From Nyssa sinensis (Eukaryota > Streptophyta > Magnoliopsida > Cornales > Nyssaceae), in assembly GCA_008638375.1 (NCBI GenBank), contig CM018031.1:1530001-1594000 (forward strand): 64,000 nucleotides of DNA, written 5' to 3'. Below, piece after piece: positions 39,560 to 54,200 of the stretch (its first letter is position 1; every line of letters starts with the position of its first letter). The position numbers were made by a program, and so were the translations under genes. Below the pieces are notes generated by a model. The model had not been told where the DNA came from, did no database searches, and worked only from the letters and a program-made list of their open reading frames with translations.

Positions 39560-42500
39560 ATAGTACTATGCGTAACAAACTTTATTTACCATTCTTAGAC
39601 ACAGGGTGCTGGAAGCCACTATCATGAATACATACGAATCTCGTCGCCTTTTTGTTGTGAGTGAGTGTAGGTACCCTGATTAGCATCAACACGATCCCAA
39701 AGTCAGGATCAATAAATGATATCCGATCCAATGTAGTGCGATCATAAGTCACATTATTATTTAGTTCCTAAACTTAATATTCGTAAAAAATAAGCCTAAG
39801 TGTTGGTCGAGTTAGTCCTTAATTCTCAAACTTAGCAGTATTCCATCAGAACATGATCGAGCCACCTTAAGGTTCTTAGACCTGATTGACTCTCTTAAGA
39901 GAAAGTTTCGTTTAAGGAACTCGTTGTTCTACCTTTATAGGAGTACCTTAAGGTTTAGGAGCAAATCTTTGAGAGACTCTTTAAGTTTGGCATGTGGCTA
40001 TAGTATTAAAAGGTATTACAGACTAACTTATTATGAATACTCAGAGTTTTGTGGCTTGCAAGTTAAAATACAAGGAACTCCTAAAGTGTTCATCGTGTGA
40101 TTCATGCACAGGAATGCACGGGGTCTTTATAGAAAAAGAAATTCCACCTATATTTCATGATCCTTCTATTACTTTTCATCTCATAACCACCTCTTATTTT
40201 AGACCATAGCACCCACGTAGAAAGTTTGTTATGGATGACGTTATATCCTAATAAACTTATGTGCTAAGAGCCTAGGACTACTATAATAATTCACTTACAT
40301 CATTGTAAACAGGAACGGTCAGTGTCACATTCATTGTGTGAATGGTATAATCCATATTCCTACAAGTAAACACTAAATTTAGAAAACACACAAAACCATG
40401 GTTGAGGTGGTTGTCTACATCATAGTCAATTGAAACTTGTTTTGGCCCTTTGCTCTCACAGCATCTTTCTCGACTAGATTGCTCATATTTTTTTTCTTCT
40501 TGCCACTTTACTTTGGTATTAATGGTTGTTTGACGAGGAATACTCACTCATTCTCCTTTTCTTTCTCTTCAAATTTGATCAATTACTTACTAGATTGATC
40601 CTCTTAGTAAACAGTCAGAAAATGAGATGAACAATTTGTTATGTTTAACAATTTTTAATTTACGCATCCTTTAAAAACGAAGCTCTAAATTTCAATGGAT
40701 TCTTAGTCACACATGTAACAATTCTTTCCAAGCTTCCATGTACAAATTGGCCTTATACTCTACAATATATTTCATATGGAGAGAATTTTGTACAGAAAGA
40801 TAAATAATAGAGTACAAATAAACCAGTGTGAAAATTTTAATATTTGATAAGTATGTTTCAGTGATATTAAAGTCTATATTTGTCTTTAAAATACACTTAA
40901 AACATGGATAAAATAAAATTACAAAAAATTATCTTTTAGTTTTTTTCATTAAACAAAGGCTGTTTTAGAATGCTTGGAAATAGGTCAAATTGAGTCTACT
41001 CTGATTAAATTAATTAAATTTTGAAAAATGAACTATCACTTAATCTAGCTTTGTTATTGTTTTAAACATGTTGTATGAATAAATACAATCCTTTATATTC
41101 AATTAAAAAGTACTTCCCAAAATTCAAACATTTAAAATCAGTTTATTTTTAATATACTAATTCGGTTCAAATTATTTTTTTTCCAAAAAGACTTTCAAAT
41201 AATAAATTAATGATAGTGAATTTAATATAATAAATCACATAAATTTATAAATCGTATCATAAAATTGTGATTTCATTACAAAATTACATATTAAATATAT
41301 GATTTTAAAAATTATATGAGTTTGAAAAAATATGGTTATGTTTGGATAGCTACTCAAATTAGATTCATAGTATCCAAAATTTCAAAAACCTATTTGGTAT
41401 GGAATTGTCTCTCACCTTATTTTAGAATATCACTTGAAAGTTTGTAGAAAAACGAAGCTTAAAGCATGTCCTCTGTACAAAAAAAAGCTGATGTTATTGA
41501 CAGAGAGAATACAAAAGAAAGCTGATGCTATCGACAAAGAAAGCTAATGTGAATAGCTGGGTGAAGCAAGGAAAAGAGGGGTGTGCGTTGAACCGTTCGA
41601 TTAGGTTCCTGCCTTTTTTTGATGAGAATACGTGTCGCAATCTAACGCGGTGTAATGAGATTGCCTAAATACATGTTTTTTAAATTTTTAAAAGTTGTAA
41701 AAATATGATTTAGATATAATTATTTTTAAAATATTTTTTAAAAAATTATGATTAATTTTTTAAAAATCGTGAAAATATATTTAAATATGATTATTTAAAT
41801 TATAAAAAATTAAAATTAATAGCTTGTCAAACACGTATCCCACGTTTTAAAATGACAAAAATATTTCTTTTTTTCCAGTCTAATTTTTTTTTTTAAATGA
41901 CAAAAATATTTCTTTTATTTATTTTTTTTTAATTTTGAACAATTTTTTTTCATGTTCAAATAAATATTAATTAAAATCTCTTTTGATTAAAAAATATAAA
42001 TTATTTATCTTAATTTTATTTTTTATATAAAATGAAAAAAAAATCTTTAGAAAAATTTAGAGAAAGGTCAGAATTTTAAAAATCTAAAGAAATAAATGAA
42101 ATGAGTATTTTGGTCAATTTAAAAAAAAAAAGGTTAACGGAGAAGTTGTTGTAGTTTTCAGTAAAAATATGAGATGTCAGTATTATTTCAGAAATTTTTC
42201 TAAAAATTTCTATAATTATAACAAATTTAAAAGATTTGAGTATAATTTATTCTTTAAATTAAAGTACTATTTAAAAAAATTATTATTCGTGTAGGAATGT
42301 AAATAAGTTAAGTCAAATTGAGAAATGAGTTGTTTAAGTTTAATTCGTTAAAATAAATAAGTCTTAAATTGTAGTCAAACTTGATTTATTTATTTTATAA
42401 ATTAATTTTGAATAAACCAATTAAGAGTTAAACTTGATTAATTTAATATTTTATATAATATTAAATTATTTATTTATTTATTAAATTAAATTAATAAATT

Positions 42501-43097
42501 TTAAAATATGTTAGAACTTAATAAATTATAAGCTAGAGATTGGATAAAAGTAAATAATACTTCAACTTTTTAGTGTATATAAATTCAAATATTATTATAT
42601 TAAAACGCATTTTCACAATTTTGAACTCAGAAATTGAATTCTGATTAGTATAACTAAATGTATTTTTACAATTTTTAAAAAATTAATTACAAAATTTTGA
42701 AACACATTTCAAAAACATTTTTTAAAAAATCAATTACAAAATTTTAAAACATATTTTAAAAATATTTTTTAAAAAATTATATTTGAATCACTATCCAAAT
42801 TCATAATAAATGGAAGAATCGGAGCAAAAAAATTTATTAAGTCCAGCCTTAGGTTAAGAACTTCAACTTGTAGAGTTGACAAACCCTCAAAAAATGGGCT
42901 GGCTTGGGCTGTCACAAATCAAACCTTAATAGAGTATTCCAGATGGAGATCAACGCGGACACGTTAAGACCATTCCATGATGGCGATCAGCGCCGACCGC
43001 ACGGAACCGATGTCCAGCCGGTCTCTCGCTATACAGAGAGAAAAGGGAGGGAGACGGAGAGAGAAAAGAAAATCACAAGAATAAACGCGCGCAAGAC
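39560..43097. other. Spacer and PRT1 upstream region
   Basis: The segment 39660-40560 is less AT-rich and looks like degenerate retroelement DNA without a domain I can name. The segment 40600-42850 is extremely AT-rich with many ATTTTTAAAAA-type words. The segment 42890-43097 is the probable PRT1 promoter/5'UTR, GC-richer with a GA-rich leader. No additional gene is found. Confidence 0.45.
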
Positions 43098-46000
43098 ATG
43101 GAAAATCAACTCAGAGATTCTGCTGAAAAAACCGAGAAACTCCCTGACGAGTTTCGCGCAAAAATAGAAAATCAGGTCAAAGATTCTGCTGAAATTGAAA
43201 CCGATGAATTTCCTGACGAGTTTCAGTGCTGCGTATGCCTGTAAGTGATTTATATATTCGTGTTAGGTATAGCATTGTCAAGATTTCCAATTGTTTATAA
43301 GTTTCTTTGAACTCCGACTTGTCATTTCAAGAAATATCCTAGGCTTCTAGTACACACATATATGTTGAAGGACGTGATATAAATTTTTGAAAGACCTTTA
43401 CAATGGAGCAGATCTCATGAAGCAATCAAAAGTTGCAAGACAGGATGAATACGCATGCATAATAATGCTTATCTTTATACGGGAGCATATAGCTTGTCTG
43501 TACTTGATACAATAGCATTCTTTACAAGTACTGATTAGACAGTTAGACAATCCTTTTTCTCAAACAGAGTGATTTAAAGCAATTGAATGAATTATTGCGA
43601 ATGTCCAACACTCAGCAATCTGATTGACACGTGTGCCAGCGTGAGATGGGCGCTTATAACACACGTGTCAATCACATCGCGAGTGTGAACACTTGTGATT
43701 GAGGCTTGCATTCCTCTTTGTTGAGAATACAAACACGCCTACCAAGGCTGCATTTTTTGCTTGGGAAGCCACTTGGGAAAGTATTCTGACGGCTGATAAT
43801 CTGCAGCGGAATTGGGAGTCTCTCCATTTCATGAGAAATGGAGGACCTCCATTTGTGACTAAGAGATAAAAAATATATTTTAAAAACTGTTTTTTTTTTA
43901 AAGAAAACTGTTTTAAAAACCTTATTTATTTATACTCGTGAGACAAATGGAGGTGTCTCCATTTCTCATGAAACAGAGACACACTCAACCCCTGTGCAGC
44001 TTAGTGGATATATGCTAGTTAGTAGGCGTATCATGTGTAAGAATATGGAGGAATCTGTAAACCACATCCTCATTCACTGTCAAAAGGTTAGGGACTGTTG
44101 GAATATGGTGTTTCCTATTTGGGTAATGCTACGGTAAGTTCGAGTGTAAATGAGACAAGGTGTTTTAACCCTTGGATGACTTAGGGACTAGAGAAAAGGT
44201 GGTTGAAATAAATAAAAACTCAATCCCTATGTCATTCAAAGTTTAAAACACTTTACCTCACATGCACTTGAGTTTGCAGTAGCATTATCCTTTATGTTTT
44301 TGGTTGCAAATTGGTTCTTTCTGCAACTCTAAAGGGTCTTCTTCTCAGCTGGAAGGGTTTCCGGATTCACAAGGATGTTCAGGTGGTTTGGAAGATGGTT
44401 CCTATTTTCTCAGCATGGTCTATTTGGAAGGAAATGAATAGAAGAGTCTTCGAAGGGGTCAAAAAGCCCCTTCTTATAAAAAAGGGGGGGGAGTTTAAGG
44501 CTTTAGCTGCTAGCCTATCCCTTGCATATGGGTTTGCCCCTCTTGGGAGCTCTTTGTATACAAATTACAATTACTTATCAGAAAAAAAGAATACAAACAC
44601 ACATATATGTGGAGTGAGAAAAAAAGTGATTTTAATTGTTTAAAATATGTTGCAGAATAAATTTAGTTTGTAATCGTTGATAATAAGGGTTATAGATAAA
44701 TTTTGACAAGGAGTGAGTCTTCCACGTCAGATAGCCAAGGGTCCCAAGGCGAGATGGCATGAAGAAACTATAGGAAAACTAGAACAAGAGAAAGATTTTT
44801 AAAGAGTATGAGGTGACATGTATGGGCTTGTGTTGAAATCCCAAGGAGGAATGACGATAACAACATGATACCGTAGGTGATCCTCAATGATTGGCTACAA
44901 AAGGATAATTATTGGGAGCACTAGAATGGGCACAATGTTATGCATTCATTATTGTTCGTGACGATACTTTTTATCAATTTATAGTAGTCCTAACACGTGA
45001 GTTTGATAGGGGTGACGCTATATGAAACAAACTGGTCACATATTCTATTAATGTTCAAAATAGGGGGTAGTTAGTGGTATGACGTAGAATGTGGTAGAAG
45101 GTTAAGGAATCTGGGTGGAATCTATATATTTTAGAAGGTCTAAGATATTACGTGCATAAGCGATGTGATGGACATCTTAGAGAACCTAATACTTTACTCT
45201 CCATGCTACAAAATCCCAAGTATACTGATAGTGAGTCAATGACACTAGAGATCATACCAGAGCCGCGCGCTAGACTTTAAAAGCCTCCCAAAGACATGCC
45301 CCAAGGTCTTCAAGCAACCATGAGATTCGAATAACAAGAGTTTCTCGAGGGAAACTCTATGTACTTCGAGAAGTTATGCCATATTAGGGAGCCCAATATC
45401 AACTCGATCAAGTCTAACATCGCCACACCATATTTGGGAGCTAGGAGTGGCTCGACCAAGTCTGGCACGCAAGAGTAGATCGACCTACAGGTGGGATCTC
45501 ACTCTAAAGTTGTTTTGCCGAGCAAGTGTTCATCAAAGCAGCAGCATATTAGAGACACGTGTCTTTCTAAGGTTGGAAAACGTGTAGGATGCTTGATTGT
45601 TGGCGTGACATCCGGTGGTCTGATATGCCAAGTTGTCAGTCTGAGAATTGCCACGTGGATGATCATACTAGAGGTAAATTAAGTACCTACAATAATAGCC
45701 AAGAAATTCCTACACACTGATGTTGAATGGAAGCAAGAGAAATAATGGAGGTTTAGACTATAATATGACTCATGAAATGAAAGAACTTGGAAATATCAAG
45801 CTATAGTCTACCCTACAAAGCCCTGTTAGAATTATTTCGCGTTGTCTATGTCAATTTGGCTTTGCAGTCCCGATCAATTTAGGTCCTTATTTTTCATAAA
45901 ATCACAGGCCATAAAACTATCTACATGTGTCACTTTCATCCATGCCATTTTCCTAGTAAAATCTGGAATCATAATCAGTTTGCTCCATCTTGCTTGGCAC

Positions 46001-48242
46001 CCCTTTGGTTGCCTAAAAGACAAGTTTGGCAACAGACTGGGATATGATGCAGCCATTCAGGTCTCGAATCATTTGGCAAAATTTGGGAGGGAGAAAGACT
46101 ATAGGGATAAGAGGAGCTTGGCATATATGATTAGTTTGATAGAAAGATTGAGCCCACCCCATCTCCTACTTCATTCCCATTCTGGATTCTTGAGTTGTAT
46201 TCGCCATTCTGTTTTCTGTTAGTAATTTTAAGACAATCCTTTTTGAGTCGTGCCTTCTTCAAGTTCTTACCCTGCCTCTAACAATGTTGCTCCATCTTGT
46301 TGCTGTGACTATCGTTCTTTGTTTGGAAATGTTGCCTAACTTTGCAATTACACACTCTAGGAACAACTCTGTATTTCATTCATGTCTCATAGTTTTATAT
46401 AAAAAAATTCCTTTTTTGCTCTATAGCTCTTAATCTCACTGGATTGTTAAACTAAAATGTTGAAACTGGATTCTGGAATCTGGATTGTCCCTTATTATCA
46501 AAATTTTCAACTTTACAGATTTGTGGCTACCTTGTATATATCAACTATTAACTAATTTATTTGTAAAGCTGATTTGTTAAATAACTTAATTTGAAGGCAA
46601 TTTCCTTTTACATTGCAGGGATCTCTTCTACAAGCCAATTGTATTAGGTAAGAAGGCATTACAAACACTACAGACTGGCAGTTATACCTTCAGTAAGTTC
46701 TAAACTCCTTTTCTCCTGTTTGCAGCCTGTGGCCACATTTCATGCTTCTGGTGTGTGTACAGAGCTATGGATTTTTGTCAGGAATCATACTGTCCAATTT
46801 GTCGGCACCCATATAATCATTTCCCTGGTATCTGTCAATTGCTGCACTTCTTGCTCCTGGAGTTGTATCCATTAGCCTACAAAAGAAGGGAAAGACAAGT
46901 GAGAGGTATGTTTTATTGAACACTTAAGTTTTCTATGTTTTAGTATAGAGTTTATTGATTTTTTAATAATAGATATTATGCATAGCTGCATTTATTTATT
47001 GAAAAAAAAATGGAATTTCTTAGAACTTCCAAAAGTTTGCATCAATTGCATAAAATTCTATTCTGGTTTAAAGAATCAAGGTTTTTTGATTTATTCTGTT
47101 ATTATGTTTTTTTTTTTCCTTCTATTTTTTCCAAGATTTTACTTGGAATGTTGTGTGAAGGCCAAGCGGTATAAGTTGGACATGCGGCCGTATTTAAAAC
47201 TGCAATTTACAGCTTTAGAGTTTGTCTTCATGATCTTCACGATATTTTCTAGAAAATCAGTGGCCGAGAAAGAGGAAGTAACATAGGTTGTAGACTGTAG
47301 TGCAGTTGGACTCTGAAGCATAGTTATTGGACCATATCACGCCTGGCTGGTTGCACCATTAAACTGGTGATTTTGGGACCTGAACCAGGCCGGGCTTGTA
47401 CTCGACTGTTTAATGAGTAGACTGGCTAAGTAGTTTTTTCCCCCGGACTCTTGTTATTTAAACCGGACCTCCATTTTTGAGCAAAAACATCTTTGGAGTC
47501 CAAATTTCCTTGGCACTAAGAATTGAACTCACCTGCACTTGTCATGGACAAAGGTCAGAAACATTGTTGTATAAAGTCCTTTTTGCAATTCTAAATCTTA
47601 CAATTGGGTTTGTTTTGAACCCCTTTTAATATGAATTGCTAGGTCAAGTCCCATACTATAAGGCATCTAACGAATCTAGATGAATCAAGAGGGAATCAAT
47701 CAACTCATGATTTAGGAACAAGTCACGGGTTTTGGTTGCCTGTCAAACATGACAACCAAAAAAGTTATTTATTAGGTTAATTATACTTACTTCTCCTGTA
47801 GTTTCTGACAATTGCAAATATTTTTCCTATAGTTTCTGAAATTACATTGTTTCCCCTGTCAGATTTGTCAGATGAATGCCGTTAACAGATTTTTGTAAAA
47901 TGACTGAATCGCCCATGAATTTAATATGAATATTTTAAGTCAAAACTCATTATTTTTGTAATATTGAGAGAAAATATATATTAAATAGTAATATTTAAAT
48001 AAAAACTCAATCTTTTATAATATGAAAACATCACACACATTCATATAAATCAACAAACCCTATCACACTCTCTCTGTCTTTGATCTCCTCTTTCCTTACG
48101 AATGGCACAAACTCTCTCTCTCTCTGATCTCCTTCCTTCTGATCGGCACGGAACCGGCGACTCTCTTTCTCTTATGTCCTCCCCCCTTACGAATGGTACA
48201 AGATCAACGACAGCGGATGGTGGGGGCGGTGGTAATGGAGAA

Positions 48243-48280
<38 letters not shown>

Positions 48281-51200
48281 AAATAAACAAACCCTATCAC
48301 TCTCTCTATCACTTTGATCTACTTCTCCCTTACGGACGACACAAAACCAACCATTCTATAAATTCAAAGCTTATGCCGCTACAGTCCCATGAATTAGGTA
48401 AGTAATCTGATTTTTATTGTTTTTTATTTATTTATTCGGTTTTGGTAATTTGTGTTTTTTAAACAATCAAATTACTTTTTCCTTATTTGCTATCATGATT
48501 GGTCCATTTGGGTACCTGGGTTTCTCAATTGATTTGCTTCTTTCAGTGAATTGATTTACTTTCGTGATTGGTTAATTTTGGGTGATTTGCTTCTTCTATG
48601 AAATTGGTTTCTTCATCGAAGGGGGCTTGAACTCAATTTGACACAATGCAGTTGTTGTTCACCAATTGCCCAACATGCATTATGACCCATGGTGTGATTT
48701 TCAAAATGGGGTTGGAACAGGGAAGAACAGAGGTGTTGGGAAAGAGAGAGGAAGAAAATAGATAGTATGAAATGGAGTGTATCAATTAAAAAAATCATTA
48801 ATTTGGTTCATAAATCATTTTCAACAGCCAAAATCAATTGCCATTCATGATATAAATGACCGTTGGATGAGAAAATAAAATTTTCTGATTATGTTCATAT
48901 TAAGTTAATTTTTCCTTTGTTTTGTTTAACCTTTATATTTTGTTGGGTTTTATATTTTGTTGAGCAGTCGGTAAGCTTAAGCTCAAGCTCGTTTGGCAGG
49001 TTCTTAATTCGTTTAGCATAGCAAGATAGTTTTGATATTTGAATTCAATCAAAGGCCTTTCCTGATTTTACTTCAGCAAATGCTTAGCTTCCATTTAAAG
49101 CTTCTCCAGCTTTTTCAGACAATTGGGAATAATGATTCTGTTCATATATATTCTCATGACTTGTTCAGATTTTGATTTCACTTTTTTTTTAGTAGTTAGA
49201 AAATTTGAGAGATTGTGAAAAATGGGTGTCTTGGGATTTAGATTGGCATTTTCTCTGATGTTCAAGTTTTTTTCTTGGTTGATCTTTGTTTTAGAGAGAG
49301 AATGTGTTTTATTTTCATTTTTTTTTTCCTTTCTAAATAACTACTTTTGAGGGAAATTTGGGCATTGCATAAAATATTTTTGCTTACATTAGCAATTTCC
49401 ATCACCATCGGTAACGTTAACTGACGGCAGGGGGGAATTTGCAAATTTAAATCAAAGCAGAAGGGGGACAATGTAGGTTTTTAAATTATAGGGGAAGTAT
49501 ATATAATTGTCAGAAACCATAGGAGAGGTAAGTGTAATTGACCCTTATTTATTTATTAATTTTCTGCCCTTTTCCCCCCAAATGGTGTCAAAAAGTTTTA
49601 CAAATCACTATAATACTCGGGAGGAGGAGACGAATCAGATCATGTAGTTCTTTTCGTCCTATGACCGGTCGGCGTTAGCATGATGTCAGCTGCTTGCTAA
49701 TGCTTTCTCAACTATTTTAATGCTTTCTTAGTAGGTACTTTTAACCCCAAATGCCTTTCTAATGAAACCTAGAGTAATCATTGTCTCCTAACACTTAGTA
49801 GGGAGCCCCACATGAACCAACCACTCTTATCTGGATTCCACCACAAAAATCATCTTTCCCACTAATCGAAACACCCTAAAGCATCTCCCAAATTTGTAGT
49901 GATCTAAAAAAGTTGGGATCTCAAACAACTATGCTTTCTGAGAATTTGATTAGTCCCAGAAAAGATCCCCTATAGTAGTCGCAATACAGAACAGAAAATG
50001 GAAACACAGTCTTCAACAAAGCTTACCCACATTAGGTGTCATGCCAAAACCTCACCCTTCCACCATCACCCATCCTGAAAGGAAAAATTTAGAGAATTCC
50101 TTCCATCCTTTCTTGATAACCTTCCAAAAACCCGCCCCGTATGATGTTGAGATCTCCCTCAAAATCCATCCCCTACTGCAACCACTCAAATTCTTGTGAC
50201 CTTCGTCCACACTATCAGCCGTATTATCAAATATAACCACCATATACCACCATTTATGGAGTGAAGTAAGATTCCATTTTGATGTTAAATCTATCTATCT
50301 ATTTACTATCTATCAAAAAACTGTGTAAAATGATTTCTAATGTTCAAGTGTGGCACAGCCTACATACTTTTTAGGCCTGCAACCCTATTTGAAAAATTGC
50401 ATATAATGAGAAGTGGCCTGATAATTACATGCACATCAAGCTTGAAAGAAATGATTTCTAATTGCATATAATGAGAAGTGGCCTGGTTTTCAGCTTGGAT
50501 TGATTTACCCAGCCTTTTGACTTGGACCCAAAAAAAGCCTTGGTCAATTTTCTACTAAACAAACTTAGGTTTGAACCTAGTATACCCGAGAATAAAGTTG
50601 GAAAGACCAAGGGGATCAAGTTGGTTATGGACTTGTGTTGGACCGGACCCAAGTTTCTCCCTTGATGAGTACTTTCTTAGAATATCTACCAATACACATC
50701 TTTAAACAAAGTTGATCATATAAACAATTATTACTTTATATTGATTTTGATTTGTGTGGCTGTATGTTGTTACTTCAACCATGCAATATGGTTCATTGGT
50801 TTCACTTCTCAGTTTGTCTGTCTAATAAATTGATGGCTATATATATACATACTTTCTTTGCTAAATCCTTTAAGTTACTATGTATCTTATTATTACAAGC
50901 CCCACTGGTTAAGCATGTGTTAATAGACATAAGTTAAAATTATCGTTTAGTGCATTTTATCTAGTATTATCTAAAGTCATTCTGTTTGTTACTATTGTTG
51001 CAGAAGAAGAGAAGGAGACTGGATCCTTCTCACCACTGTTTGATGATTATTTATCTGCGTCACATCCCAGTGAAGAATCTGATAAAGTTGGCACTCTCTC
51101 CCCACAATCTACCACATCATCAGAAAATAAGCTCCATTTAAGATCACACTCCTCAGGAGAAGGAGAACCTTCCTTAACCAAGAATTCATCAGATATTAGT

Positions 51201-54200
51201 GTGCCTGATAAGGACTGTAAAAATGGCATGCCTGGAAATAAAGTGCGTGGAGCTTGCAATAAGGAGCTTATTAATGATTTATTATGTGCTATATGCAAGA
51301 AGCTACTCTGTCGACCTGTAGTTCTTAATTGTGGCCATGGTAAACTTGAAACTTTAAATAGCAATCTTGAACTTTACGCCTGGAAAAAAAAAAGATTTTT
51401 AAGAAATTCTCATGTCATGGTCTTTCTTTGTGCAGCATATTGTGAAGCCTGTATCATCAATCCAGGTAATGAGATATGTAGGTGTCAAATTTGTCACAGT
51501 GTGCATCCAAATGGGTTCCCAAAAGTTTGTTTGGTTATAGAGAATTTCTTGGAGGAGCAGTTTTCTGAAGAATATATAGCAAGAAAAGAGGCTGTACTCA
51601 AACAAGCTGATTCTCAATATGGGAGTTCATCAAAATGTAAGCTCTAATTAATTTATCATTTGTCATTGATATTGGTCTTTTAAGTTCAATGCGAAGCACT
51701 GCTTAAGTTGGGTGTGACATATATTTAGTAGAAGTTACATGTACACACACACATACACGTGTATACATACATATTATGTTTATATGTACATACATATTTA
51801 TTTACTTGTAAAAAAAAAGCACATATATATACACACACACGTCCACCCTTTTCATCTTCCAAAAAACTCAATAAAATTTGAATATGTTGTGCTCTATGAA
51901 CCATGGGCACAAGAGATAAATACGGCATGCCATTAAAATGCATCTTAAAAGAATAGGATAAGCAAATTGTGAGGATTTTTATATTTGATAAGTAAAGAGT
52001 ATGTATTATAAATAGATTGCTAGAGAGGGCACAACCCATGTACAAGGTAAAAACAAGAGGACCTAAGAGGGTCCCCCGTTATGTATGTATACATATTAAA
52101 TATTGGTTAAAAAACACTTTAATGCCCTGTGAGTTCACCAATGTTTCATTTTTGGCCTTATGTTTTCAATTGTAACAGTTTAATCACTTGATCGTTAGAA
52201 AATTTTCAATGTAGGACAATCGTAAATAGAAGTTACTTTACTATAACTTGACGGAATCTTGTGTACTGAGCTGACATGTCAATTTTCCACCACCCATTTT
52301 GTTTCCCTACATTATTTCAACTTCCTTCAGTTGGTTGAGACAGAGAGAGAAATCTAGAGAGAAAGAGAGGGAGAAAGAGCAATATTGAGAAGGAAAAGGG
52401 GGGGCAGGGGCGGATAAGTATGCCTCTTTCCCATACATCTTCAACCCCATATAGTAACTCCGGTCTTGTAATGGATCGGAACCTTTGAAGAACACAATTG
52501 TCACAGAAAACTTGACACCTGAAATATCTACTGATTTTGGCCCAACAAGAACATTTTCCAACTCATGGTTTCAGTCCCATCCTCGTAAAATGTCCTCCAC
52601 ATCCAATCCACATTCACAAGTGGTGCTTTAATGAGTCGGAGCTCCAATTCGTTGCACTTTTCCCCACTGTAAAACAGCTGCATCTTTATTGGTCCAATGA
52701 TTCTCAGTTTTCTGAACTTATCCTCGTCTACTTTGAACGTCATTGGGTGTGCTATACTGCCTCCAACACCATTGCTGACGATTAAGAAATTGTTGAGATC
52801 GGTGTTGGATGGTAGAACGACGTTGTCCTGGGCGGAGTCAAATAAATTCAATACTTCGAATCCATTGTTATACATTGGCAGTGGACCACATAAACCAAGT
52901 ATCTCTCTCAATCTTGCTCTTTCTTCATTTATTTCTCAATTTCTCTCATTATCTGAATGTTTATATGGGAAGTAAGTTGGAGTGATGGAGGGAACAACAT
53001 ACAAGATTTCATACTCTAATAACTTCTATTGATGATTGTCCTATATCTAAAAATCAAGGGCCTTAAAAAAAATTGTTACAACTAGAAAAAGAAGGCCTAA
53101 TAATGTAATTACAGGGTACTAAGTATTTATTAGACTTAAATATTCTACCAAATATGCTAAGAATCTACCAAATATTCTAAAATTCTTAGAATTTAAAATT
53201 ACAACAGAAAATTGAGGGTTATGTTGCACAGAAATGGATCTGTGATAGAATTTGACTCACTTTACCCTTATTATACCTCTTATTTAAGAAATACAGAAGG
53301 GGACTCACTTTTCCCTTATTAGACCTCTTGTTTAAGAAATACTCTAGTATTTGAAACTTAATCATGTATTTTTCTAACAATTACACTCTATTACTGCACT
53401 AGATATGTTGCATTTCAATGCTCAAGACATGATGAACACATATTAGAGTATATGAACAGTGTTGTTTTTTTTTTAAAATCATTTTTCTTTTATGTTTGGG
53501 AAGTAACAGGCATGTATCCACAAGTGTTCGAAGCATTGATATTTGATACAAATACTTTTCTTTAAAAAAAGGATGTACTTCTTGGGTTGTAAAGCACCCA
53601 TATTGCAGTTAAATGTGCAGTATTTGTATCATACTTCTACATTAGGGGTGTGTGTGTCTAATTTGGTTATTGATTGGGTGGAGTTTTTGAGAAGGAGATG
53701 TCGATGAATAAAAATACTTCAACAACGTAAGAGTATGAATGGGACGAGGATTTATTTAAATGTGGGCTTTGGAACTAAAAGAATAACCTTCTTAGAATTG
53801 GTTTAGATAGATGAAGAAGGGGGATGCCAGGTTGATTTGCAAGCTGGATATAGAGAAGGCTTACAATCACGTGAATTGGGATTTCCAGTTATTTCTCCGT
53901 GCTAAAATGGGTTTTGGGGAGAGGTGGATTAGATGGATCTGTTCATATATTTCTTTGGTATTTTTCTCAATCTTGGTGAATGGATCTCCAGCTGGTTTTT
54001 CCTGGGCTTCTAGTGGTTTGAGATAGGGAGACCCTCTATCTCCCTTTCTTTTCGTGATTGTTATGGAGGCTTGAGTAGGATGCTTGATAGAGCTGTGAAT
54101 GTTGGGTTGGTGAGGGGTTTCTTTGTGGAGGATGGGAGCGGTAGAAGAGTGGAGGTCTCCCATTTACTGTTTGTCGATGATACTCTTGTTTTGTGTGGTG

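Larger units (their letters stand above)
43737..44587 (+). mobile_element. 5'-truncated LINE (3' end), with two nested MITEs
   Basis: Plus-strand sequence encodes fragments of the C-terminal zinc-knuckle region of plant LINE reverse transcriptases ([20 protein letters not shown], then [19 protein letters not shown], then [18 protein letters not shown]), and ends in CAGAAAAAAA. The 13-bp duplication AGAATACAAACAC flanks it (43724-43736 and 44588-44600). Two MITEs (43819-43980 and 44122-44290) interrupt the reading. Located in PRT1 intron 1; inactive. Confidence 0.88.

Noticed and set aside
44700..45700. Possible LTR retrotransposon in PRT1 intron 1
   Set aside because: Moderate GC content and some resemblance to 5740-6060 and 39660-40290, but no LTR pair, primer site or protein domain could be seen.
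45842..46222. 126-codon plus-strand open frame
   Set aside because: Not recognised, lies within PRT1 intron 1, and adding it would break the in-phase RING1 exon joins.
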